A DNA stretch of 12,447 nt, from the NCBI GenBank assembly GCA_934667575.1, contig CAKUME010000012.1:1-12447 (forward strand). Reading direction: 5' to 3'. Positions 1 to 4,807 of the stretch are shown here, one piece after another. Under the pieces are notes generated by a model that was not told the DNA's origin, did no database searches, and worked only from the letters and a program-made list of their open reading frames with translations. Positions within the stretch are counted from its first letter, which is position 1, and the number at the start of each line of letters is the position of its first letter. This DNA is from an uncultured Eubacteriales bacterium. GTDB taxonomy: Bacteria; Bacillota; Clostridia; Oscillospirales; Acutalibacteraceae. The position numbers and the translations under genes are program-made.

Positions 1-39
1 GGTCACTTCGTGCGCCGCACCCAAAAATTGAATCTTCAT
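1..39 (-). CDS. MBL-fold (beta-CASP-type) metallohydrolase, N-terminal fragment cut by window edge
   Basis: Reading leftwards from an ATG at 39, thirteen codons are visible: MKIQFLGAAHEVT, then the window ends. This beta-strand plus 'LGAAxEVTG' opening is characteristic of MBL-fold/beta-CASP RNA metallohydrolases (the COG1236-like exonuclease/RNase family related to CPSF-73 and RNase J). These are cytoplasmic zinc-dependent nucleases whose HxHxDH motif would lie further on, outside the window. A good ribosome binding site (AAGGGGCGGG) sits just upstream of the ATG. Upstream there is a possible extended -10 promoter and a strongly structured leader. The family call rests on only 13 residues, and other MBL hydrolases start in a similar way. 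Confidence 0.6.
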   Translation of the reverse strand, partial: MKIQFLGAAHEVT

Positions 40-95
40 TTGCCCGCCCCTTTTCAATCCCGTTGAAGTTCGTCTGTTTTCTGTTCGAGGATCCC

Positions 96-138
96 GCGGG
101 GCAAACATATCCCTGTCCACCGGACATTTTTGCCCCGC
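96..138 (-). other. Stem-loop in the leader of the MBL-fold gene
   Basis: The arms GCGGGGCAAA (96-105) and TTTGCCCCGC (129-138) are perfectly complementary over 10 bp. They enclose a second perfect small hairpin, TGTCC (114-118) acc GGACA (122-126). No U-tract follows on the minus strand, so it does not look like a simple terminator or attenuator. It would fold in the 5' untranslated region of the MBL-fold gene. A regulatory role is inference. Confidence 0.5.
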
Positions 139-153
139 ACATCCGATGTGAAT

Positions 154-163
154 ATTATACCAG
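154..163 (-). promoter_or_regulatory. Candidate extended -10 promoter for the MBL-fold gene
   Basis: On the minus strand the sequence CTGGTATAAT gives a perfect -10 with a TGn extension (TATAAT at 159-154). No good -35 hexamer lies 16-18 bp upstream, so it would depend on the extended -10. Transcription from about 147 would give a leader of roughly 105 nt before the ATG at 39. A perfect palindrome, CACATC-c-GATGTG (138-150), overlaps the predicted transcription start and could be an operator. Confidence 0.4.
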
Positions 164-205
164 GAAAATCATGGGGATGTATGTACATTTTGTGAATAAA
201 TGCTG

Positions 206-233
206 CGAGCGTTCCGTACAGGCGGAACGCTCG
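206..233 (-). terminator. Hairpin downstream of the ribbon-helix-helix gene, probable weak terminator
   Basis: An 11-bp perfect stem, CGAGCGTTCCG (206-216) and CGGAACGCTCG (223-233), with a 6-nt loop begins 19 bp past the stop codon of the small gene at 253-432. On the minus strand it is followed by CAGCATTTATTC, only moderately U-rich, so termination may be partial. Read-through would run towards the MBL-fold gene. Confidence 0.5.
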
Positions 234-252
234 ATGGGAATGATATATCGCG

Positions 253-432
253 TCATTTGGGCTCCGAGGGCGGTTCCGCCAAATGCATCAGGGCGAATCG
301 GATGCATTGATTGATGAACTCATTGCGGCTGATGTCCACCTTTGCCGCATTTTGATCGATTTCCCGCAGCAGCTCCGACGACAGCCGCACCGAAATCACT
401 TCTTTGTCGGGTTTTTGTGGTATAAATACCAT
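253..432 (-). CDS. Small ribbon-helix-helix DNA-binding protein (CopG/MetJ/Arc-like)
   Basis: This is a 59-residue protein starting MVFIPQKPDKEVISVRLSSE. A short basic beta-strand (about residues 11-17, EVISVRL) is followed by two helices (about 19-30 SELLREIDQNAA and 35-50 SRNEFINQCIRFALMH). That is the ribbon-helix-helix fold, which dimerises and inserts the paired strands into the DNA major groove. The segment 'DISRNEFINQCIRFAL' matches the usual second helix of such regulators. The ribosome binding site AAGGGGGTGA (452-443) lies 10 nt before the ATG and overlaps the -35 box of the divergent promoter. The gene is divergent from the PASTA/Ltp surface protein, and an 11-bp direct repeat lies between them, so it probably represses that gene and itself. 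No toxin partner is adjacent. The fold is fairly certain; the target is inferred. Confidence 0.82.
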   Translation of the reverse strand: MVFIPQKPDKEVISVRLSSELLREIDQNAAKVDISRNEFINQCIRFALMHLAEPPSEPK

Positions 433-450
433 TTTTACATCGTCACCCCC

Positions 451-480
451 TTGACATTATTATATTTGATATGCTATAAT
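451..480 (+). promoter_or_regulatory. Strong sigma-A promoter for the PASTA/Ltp surface protein gene
   Basis: A perfect TTGACA (451-456) and a perfect TATAAT (475-480), the latter with a TGn extension, are separated by 18 bp. Transcription from about 487 gives a leader of roughly 170 nt before the start codon at 659. The promoter overlaps the divergent one. It contains the first copy of the ATATTTGATAT repeat (462-472), and the second copy (494-504) lies just after the start point. Confidence 0.75.
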
Positions 481-487
481 ATTTCAG
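459..487 (-). promoter_or_regulatory. Promoter of the ribbon-helix-helix gene
   Basis: On the minus strand CTGAAA (487-482, four of six matches to TTGACA) is separated by 17 bp from a perfect TATAAT (464-459). Transcription would start near 452, giving a leader of about 20 nt that begins at the ribosome binding site. The -10 lies inside the spacer of the opposite-strand promoter. Confidence 0.5.
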
Positions 488-504
488 TATTCAATATTTG
501 ATAT
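462..504. repeat. Paired 11-bp direct repeat, candidate operator
   Basis: ATATTTGATAT occurs exactly at 462-472 and at 494-504, 32 bp apart, or about three helical turns, so both copies face the same side of the DNA. One copy lies between the two opposing -10 boxes and the other just downstream of the plus-strand start point. Ribbon-helix-helix proteins commonly bind tandem repeats of this kind. That this is the operator of the adjacent small regulator is inference. Confidence 0.5.
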
Positions 505-658
505 CATTTTTCGAATACTTTTCAGCCATCAACCGATGTCCGCTGCGACAAGCCGGTTCATGCAAGGAGGGAATATTTTTCAAAAACGGAAAACCAATCG
601 AAATGGAACAAAAAAACTCAAAATGGGCGGACAAACATTGCAAGAGGAGAAATGAATT

Positions 659-1411
659 ATGAATGGTCATCCATGTGGAACTCAATCGAAAGAAATATCT
701 GTGGTAGCAGGAACGAAACTGGTTTGCAAAAAATGGCGCTTCTGGGTGATGGCCGCCGTTGTGGTGCTTGGCATGATGGGCAGTGCCGGCTGCGGCGAAG
801 ACATTGTTTCCGATCTTGGCACCGGCAGTTCGGTCACACAAAGCGGCGATGAAGCGAATCGTACCGCCGACAGCTCGGCCGACAGTCAGTCCGACAGCAA
901 TACCGTAACCGTTACCGATTTTAGCGCAATGAGTCAGGCGGAAATTGAAAATTGGGCGGAAACGAATAAAGTGACGGTTCAATTTCGTGAGGAATACTCC
1001 GATACGGTAGCTTCGGGTTCGGTGATCAGCCAAAATAAAAAGGCGGACGAAACCGTTCCGGAAGGCGCAACCATTAAAGTGGTCATTTCAAAAGGGCAAA
1101 AGCCCTCTATTGAATATCAAAATGCGCTCAAAAAAGCAGAAACATATTCCGAAGTAATGCATATGTCCAAACAGGCCATATATGATCAGTTAACATCCGA
1201 GTACGGAGAAAAGTTCCCTGCAGAGGCTGCGCAATACGCGATCGATCATTTGGAAGCCGACTACAAGGCGAACGCGTTGGCGCAAGCGAAAACATATCAG
1301 CAGACGATGAGTATGTCCAAGAGCGCCATTTACGACCAGTTGATTTCGGAATATGGCGAGCAGTTTACCGCCGAAGAAGCGCAGTACGCGATTGACCATT
1401 TGGATGACTAA
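659..1411 (+). CDS. Membrane-anchored surface protein: PASTA domain plus two Ltp repeats
   Basis: The 250-residue product has a basic, cytoplasm-facing N-terminus, a hydrophobic segment (about 28-44), a Ser/Asp-rich linker (51-81) and one PASTA domain (about 82-146). Two copies of the Ltp-type helical repeat (about 154-199 and 204-249) follow, both reading NALxxAxTYxxxMxMSK then AIYDQLxSEYGExF and AQYAIDHL. PASTA domains bind peptidoglycan or muropeptides. The Ltp repeat (PF07553-like) is named after the phage TP-J34 lipoprotein that blocks entry of phage DNA. The membrane segment ends in GSAGC, so Cys45 could be lipidated, although Ser at -3 is unusual and a simple membrane anchor is possible. 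The start at 659 is 9 nt after AGAGGAG (643-649); the ATG at 652 is in another frame. Codon use is more AT-rich than in the genes to the right. The domain calls are secure, the function is not. Confidence 0.85.
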   Translation: MNGHPCGTQSKEISVVAGTKLVCKKWRFWVMAAVVVLGMMGSAGCGEDIVSDLGTGSSVTQSGDEANRTADSSADSQSDSNTVTVTDFSAMSQAEIENWAETNKVTVQFREEYSDTVASGSVISQNKKADETVPEGATIKVVISKGQKPSIEYQNALKKAETYSEVMHMSKQAIYDQLTSEYGEKFPAEAAQYAIDHLEADYKANALAQAKTYQQTMSMSKSAIYDQLISEYGEQFTAEEAQYAIDHLDD

Positions 1412-1450
1412 CCATGCGTATCGTTTGTTCGTCACTTCTTTGGACATAAA

Positions 1451-1488
1451 AAGCGGACGGTTCTTTCCCCGGAACCGTCCGCTTTTTT
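1451..1488 (+). terminator. Rho-independent terminator, probably bidirectional
   Basis: The stem AAGCGGACGGTTC (1451-1463) with GAACCGTCCGCTT (1472-1484) has an 8-nt loop and is followed by a T-run to 1488. An A-run precedes the stem, so it could also work on the other strand. It lies 40 bp after the PASTA/Ltp stop codon. Confidence 0.9.
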
Positions 1489-1537
1489 ATGTGTTGGAAA
1501 ATTCGCTTTTATTTTCCTATTATTTTTCATTTTTATA

Positions 1538-1609
1538 TTGCAATTTCCATTTTTGTATAGTAAAATCTTGAATAAAGGATTTGACATAAATTAGGTGATT
1601 TTATATCTT
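1538..1609 (+). promoter_or_regulatory. Two tandem candidate promoters for the small membrane protein
   Basis: Upstream of the gene at 1690 there are two sigma-A-like promoters with 17-bp spacers: TTGCAA (1538-1543) with TAAAAT (1561-1566), and TTGACA (1581-1586) with TATCTT (1604-1609). Both lie after the preceding terminator, so the gene has its own transcript. The rest of the 1489-1689 gap is AT-rich and shows no gene. An 11-codon reading frame (MSHLLRIKEVH) just upstream overlaps the ribosome binding site and is not convincing. Confidence 0.5.
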
Positions 1610-1689
1610 TTGGCATCCCCCGCACACCGCGTCAATCTTGTTTCGGTAACATATGAGCCATTTACTACGAATAAAGGAAGTGCATTGAA

Positions 1690-1899
1690 ATGAAACGCGC
1701 AATCCGTTCGTTCCTGCTCACGCTGTTTGTGGCATTCGTTTGTTTTTTCATCGATATGTGGTGTGAGTTCGCCACCAGCTTCACGGTGGTGGACGCCGTG
1801 GCGACCATGGGCGCGTGCGTGATCGCCGCGCTTTGCCGCGATGAAGACGAAGCCCCCGCCGCATCTTCCACCAGCGTGCCCCCGCACGACGCGCCGTAA
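1690..1899 (+). CDS. Small two-helix membrane protein of unknown function
   Basis: This 69-residue protein starts MKRAIRSFLLTLFVAFVCFF. It has a basic N-terminus, a first hydrophobic segment (about 8-23) and a second (about 33-49). The last 20 residues (from DEDEAPAAS) are acidic, then Pro/Ser-rich and polar. The basic start suggests the N-terminus is inside and, with two helices, the tail also inside. Three Cys lie in or near the membrane segments (18, 25, 43). The ATG is 9 nt after AAAGGAAG (1673-1680), with promoters upstream and a terminator 35 bp downstream, so it looks like a genuine single-gene unit. I do not recognise a family. No neighbour shares its operon, so context gives no function. 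Confidence 0.7.
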   Translation: MKRAIRSFLLTLFVAFVCFFIDMWCEFATSFTVVDAVATMGACVIAALCRDEDEAPAASSTSVPPHDAP

Positions 1900-1933
1900 A
1901 GCCCGCTTTCCGCGCGCTGCAAATGCGGCACAA

Positions 1934-1983
1934 AAAACCCGGAACCCCGTTCGGCACAGCGCGCCGACCGGGTTCCGGGTTTT
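1934..1983. terminator. Bidirectional terminator between convergent genes
   Basis: AAAACCCGGAACCC (1934-1947) pairs perfectly with GGGTTCCGGGTTTT (1970-1983), and an inner TCGGC/GCCGA stem (1951-1955/1963-1967) extends the hairpin. It has T-runs on both strands (TTTT after the plus-strand arm, six T on the minus strand). It serves the small membrane protein (plus) and the GH2 gene (minus). Confidence 0.88.
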
Positions 1984-2013
1984 CATTTTGCGATTGCCTT
2001 CGGGCGCCGCGCG

Positions 2014-3738
2014 TCAGTCCTCAATCGCAGCCTTTTGCGACAAAATCGCCCGGAAGATCGCCGGGTCGAACTTGGGCTCGCGCTCATAGGTATAAAGCCC
2101 GTTTTGCTCCTGCTCCACGTTCGTGAGCTGGGTGTAGCACAGGCCGATGATGCGCGGGTTCTGCATCATAATGTCTGCCATCGTGCGGAACCGCGCCACA
2201 AACTCCTCCTGCGTGGTCGGATTGTTGCCGTAGCCCCAAGCCTGATCGTTGGCGTCGCTGATCCAGCCAATGCCGCCGCATTCGCTCACGAACACCGGCT
2301 TTTTGCCGTCGTAGCGCTGGCGGCTGGCCATGGTGCCCCACTCCTCGAGCCGATTTTCCGTGGGCAGCGCGTCGTAGTGCTCATGCAGCACCTCGGCCTC
2401 GGCGGTATAGTCGTGCACATCGTAGATGTCCGTTTCCACATGGTAGTTGCCGCTCGTGTCGATGCACGGGCGCGACGGGTCGGCCGCCTTGGTCACGCGG
2501 TACACCAGCGACAGCAGCGGGTCAAACTGCCGGCGGCCGTTCACATCCCACGTTTCGTTGAACGGGCACCACCCGATGATCGACGGATGGTTGCGGTCGC
2601 GCGCGATTTCCGCCAGCCATTCGGGCAAGATGGAATAAATGGCCTCCGGGCGCGTGTGGTCCAGCCCCCAGTTCGGGTATTCGCCCCACACTAGATAGCC
2701 GAGCCGGTCGCAATGATACAAAAACCGCTCCTCAAACACCTTTTCGTGGAGCCGCGCGCCGTTAAAGCCGCATGCCATGGAGCGCTCCACATCCCGCCGC
2801 AGCTCATCGTCGGAGGGCGCGGTGTAAATGCCGTCGGGATAAAAGCCTTGGTCGAGCACCAGCCGCTGGAACACCGATTTGCCGTTGATGCAAAAACGGT
2901 AGCCGTCCAGCCGGACGCTCCGCAGGCCGCCGTAGCTCGTCACGCGGTCGTCGCCGTAGGTCAGCTCCAGGTCATAAAGCCGGCCGTGCCCCGGCTCCCA
3001 CAGATGCACCTCGCTCAGCGGCAGCGCCAAATGCGTGCGGCCGCCGCCGCTCTGCACCGACGCGCGGCCCACCGCACGGCCCTCGTAGCGCGCCGTCACC
3101 GTCAGCTCGCCCGCGCCGCACAGCTCGGCCCAAATGTCGAACTGCGCGTTCGCCGCGTCCGGCTCCAGCTGCACCGACGCAATGTGCGTTTGGGGCACGA
3201 ACTCGAGCCACACCGTTTGCCAAATGCCCGTGGTGCGCGTGTAGGCGCAGCCGTGCGAACGATATTGCGTGCATTGCTTGCCGCTCGGGATCATCGGATC
3301 GCGCTCGTCGTCCTCGGCGCACACCGTGATCACGTTTTCGCCCGCGTGCACCGCCTCGGTCACATCGAACGCAAACGACACATAGCCGCCCGTGTGCGTG
3401 CCCACCGACTGCCCGTTCACAAACGCTTCGCAGCGGTAGTCCACCGCGCCAAAGTGCAGCATCACGCGCCCCGTGCACTGCGCCGCGGTGAGCGTGACCG
3501 TGCGGCGATACCACACGCCACGCAGAAAGTCGGTGTGCGCCACGCCCGAAAGCGTGCTCTGCGGGCAAAACGGCACGGTAATTTTGCCGTTCAGCTGCGC
3601 GTCGGCCGCGCTCAGCCCGCGTTCCCGTCCGCTGCAGCCGTTGTCAATTTCAAACGCCCACTCGCCGTTCAAATTTAACCAATCCGCGCGCGCAAATTGC
3701 GGCTTCGGATGCTCGGGTCTTGGAATATTCACTGCCAT
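2014..3738 (-). CDS. Glycoside hydrolase family 2 protein (beta-galactosidase/beta-glucuronidase type)
   Basis: This is probably a cytoplasmic retaining glycosidase, with no signal peptide. Numbering from the chosen start, it has an N-terminal sugar-binding beta-sandwich (about 18-185, with LNGEW and GIWQTVWLE typical of GH2), an Ig-like beta domain (about 186-275) and a TIM barrel (about 280-570). The acid/base is Glu395 in FNETWD and the nucleophile is Glu486 in VFVSECGG. At 574 residues it ends directly after the barrel and lacks the extra C-terminal domains of LacZ. An in-frame ATG at 3747 would add MEN, but AAAGGA is only 2 nt from it. The ATG at 3738 is 11 nt from AAAGGA, is also preceded by GGAG, and starts MAVNIPRPEHP, the usual family opening. 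It is divergent from the AraC regulator. The exact sugar cannot be told from sequence. Confidence 0.92.
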   Translation of the reverse strand: MAVNIPRPEHPKPQFARADWLNLNGEWAFEIDNGCSGRERGLSAADAQLNGKITVPFCPQSTLSGVAHTDFLRGVWYRRTVTLTAAQCTGRVMLHFGAVDYRCEAFVNGQSVGTHTGGYVSFAFDVTEAVHAGENVITVCAEDDERDPMIPSGKQCTQYRSHGCAYTRTTGIWQTVWLEFVPQTHIASVQLEPDAANAQFDIWAELCGAGELTVTARYEGRAVGRASVQSGGGRTHLALPLSEVHLWEPGHGRLYDLELTYGDDRVTSYGGLRSVRLDGYRFCINGKSVFQRLVLDQGFYPDGIYTAPSDDELRRDVERSMACGFNGARLHEKVFEERFLYHCDRLGYLVWGEYPNWGLDHTRPEAIYSILPEWLAEIARDRNHPSIIGWCPFNETWDVNGRRQFDPLLSLVYRVTKAADPSRPCIDTSGNYHVETDIYDVHDYTAEAEVLHEHYDALPTENRLEEWGTMASRQRYDGKKPVFVSECGGIGWISDANDQAWGYGNNPTTQEEFVARFRTMADIMMQNPRIIGLCYTQLTNVEQEQNGLYTYEREPKFDPAIFRAILSQKAAIED

Positions 3739-3801
3739 GTTCTCCATCGTCCTTTCGGTTTCATTGGTCCGTGCGCGCCATTTCGGCGTGTGTTTTCATT
3801 T

Positions 3802-3830
3802 ATTGTACCATTTTCCGGGCCCCAAAACAA
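3802..3830 (-). promoter_or_regulatory. Promoter of the GH2 gene
   Basis: On the minus strand TTGTTT (3830-3825) is followed after 17 bp by TACAAT (3807-3802) with a TGG extension. Transcription would start near 3795, about 57 nt before the start codon. The GGGGCCC in the spacer next to the -35 is a possible regulator contact, but no clear AraC-type repeat is visible. Confidence 0.65.
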
Positions 3831-3849
3831 TGCCTTTTTCTGCGGAAAC

Positions 3850-3879
3850 TTGACAAATCCGACTGATATCATTTATAAT
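3850..3879 (+). promoter_or_regulatory. Promoter of the AraC-family gene
   Basis: A perfect TTGACA (3850-3855) and a perfect TATAAT (3874-3879) are separated by 18 bp, pointing away from the GH2 promoter 20 bp to the left. A perfect 10-bp palindrome, TCATGCATGA (3933-3942), directly abuts the ribosome binding site TGAGGAG. Confidence 0.75.
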
Positions 3880-3960
3880 AAAATTCCCGTTCGGCGCACC
3901 GGCTTTCGCCCATTCCGCGCGCCGGATCGGATTCATGCATGATTGAGGAGCTGATTTTTC

Positions 3961-4749
3961 ATGTCCATCGTGGTCGGAGCGCGCCACCGCTGGCCGGAGC
4001 GCGCCGGATTCTGCATTCATCGCCCCGTCGGGCTGCCCACCTACACGCTGCTGCACTTTTTCACGCCCATGCAGCTGCGCGTGGGCGACCGGCTCTGCAC
4101 CACGCGCCCCGGCGCGTGCATCATCTACGACCTCAACAGCCCGCAGTGGTTCACCTCCGCGGAGCCGGTGCTGCACGACTGGATGCATCTTTCGGCCGAG
4201 GCGCAGCCGCTGATGGCGCGCCTGGGCGTGCCGCTCGACACGCTGCTTTACCCCGCCGACTGCGCGTTTTTCACGGCGGGGGTGCGCGAAATTGAGCTGG
4301 AGCAGTTCGCCGCACGTCCGCTGGGCGGCGAGCTGATGGACGCCGCCGCCGCCATGCTGCTCATCCGACTGGTGCGCGCGGTGCAAACGCCGGAATCGGC
4401 CGAGCCGGTGAGCGCCGCGCAGCGCGCGGTGCTCACCGGCTTCCGCGCGGCGCTGCTCGGCCGCCTGGATGAACCGTGGACGGTGGCGCGCATGGCCGCC
4501 GAGGTCCACCTGAGCCCCTCGCGGTTCAGCGCGCTCTGGCGCGCGCTGTTTTCCGTGTCGCCCATGAACGACCTCATTTTGGCGCGCATCGACGCAGCCA
4601 AAAACGCGCTCACCGGCTCCACCTGCTCCGTTGCCCAGCTGGCCGAGCAGCTCGGCTACGCCAACGTGACGCACTTCAGCCGTCAGTTTCGGCAATACAC
4701 CGGCGTTTCGCCGCGCGCCTTTGCGCGTGCGCTGCTGCACTCCACTTGA
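3961..4749 (+). CDS. AraC-family transcriptional regulator
   Basis: This 262-residue DNA-binding regulator has a cupin-like sensing domain at the N-terminus (about 10-110) and a two-HTH AraC domain at the C-terminus. The first HTH is about 173-197 (WTVARMAAEVHLSPSRFS) and the second about 222-247 (SVAQLAEQLGYANVTHFSRQ), followed by the family signature FRQYTGVSPRAF. The start ATG is 11 nt after TGAGGAG (3942-3948). It sits between the divergent GH2 gene and the co-oriented SGNH esterase, so it probably senses a sugar or glycan fragment and controls both. The ligand is unknown. The family call is secure. Confidence 0.93.
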   Translation: MSIVVGARHRWPERAGFCIHRPVGLPTYTLLHFFTPMQLRVGDRLCTTRPGACIIYDLNSPQWFTSAEPVLHDWMHLSAEAQPLMARLGVPLDTLLYPADCAFFTAGVREIELEQFAARPLGGELMDAAAAMLLIRLVRAVQTPESAEPVSAAQRAVLTGFRAALLGRLDEPWTVARMAAEVHLSPSRFSALWRALFSVSPMNDLILARIDAAKNALTGSTCSVAQLAEQLGYANVTHFSRQFRQYTGVSPRAFARALLHST

Positions 4750-4774
4750 CCTTGGGGCCGCGCGGTGGTATAAT
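4746..4774 (+). promoter_or_regulatory. Promoter of the SGNH esterase gene, overlapping the araC stop codon
   Basis: TTGACC (4746-4751) and a perfect TATAAT (4769-4774) with a TGG extension are spaced 17 bp apart. The -35 includes the TGA stop of the AraC gene (4747-4749). The esterase therefore has its own promoter, although no terminator prevents read-through from araC. Confidence 0.75.
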
Positions 4775-4807
4775 ATTCCCAAAATAACGAAACATGGAGG
4801 GAATTCG

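Noticed and set aside
63..314. 83-residue open frame on the plus strand
   Set aside because: It lacks a ribosome binding site, covers two hairpins and the end of the RHH gene, and resembles no protein family.
253..432. RHH protein as antitoxin of a toxin-antitoxin pair
   Set aside because: No toxin-like gene follows or precedes it on the same strand. The hairpin at 206-233 comes directly after its stop, so a stand-alone regulator fits better.
283..501. 72-residue open frame on the plus strand
   Set aside because: It lies opposite the RHH gene, and its second half is the AT-rich promoter region read as hydrophobic residues.
560..655. 31-codon frame starting MQGGNIFQK just upstream of the PASTA/Ltp gene
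   Set aside because: No ribosome binding site precedes it. The strong AAGGAGGG at 563-570 lies inside it and has no start codon at a suitable distance, so neither can be supported as a gene.
652..852. Alternative start at 652 (66-residue frame)
   Set aside because: The ribosome binding site is too close to it (2 nt), and the frame gives no domain. The 659 frame gives PASTA and Ltp.
1591..1986. 131- and 88-residue frames on the minus strand
   Set aside because: They start in or next to the bidirectional terminator and are antisense to the small membrane protein, which has a proper ribosome binding site.
2713..3678. 321-residue open frame on the plus strand
   Set aside because: Antisense shadow of the GH2 gene. 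Its sequence is Ala/Arg/His-rich with no family resemblance.
3796..4782. 328-residue open frame on the minus strand
   Set aside because: It is antisense to the AraC gene and crosses both divergent promoters.
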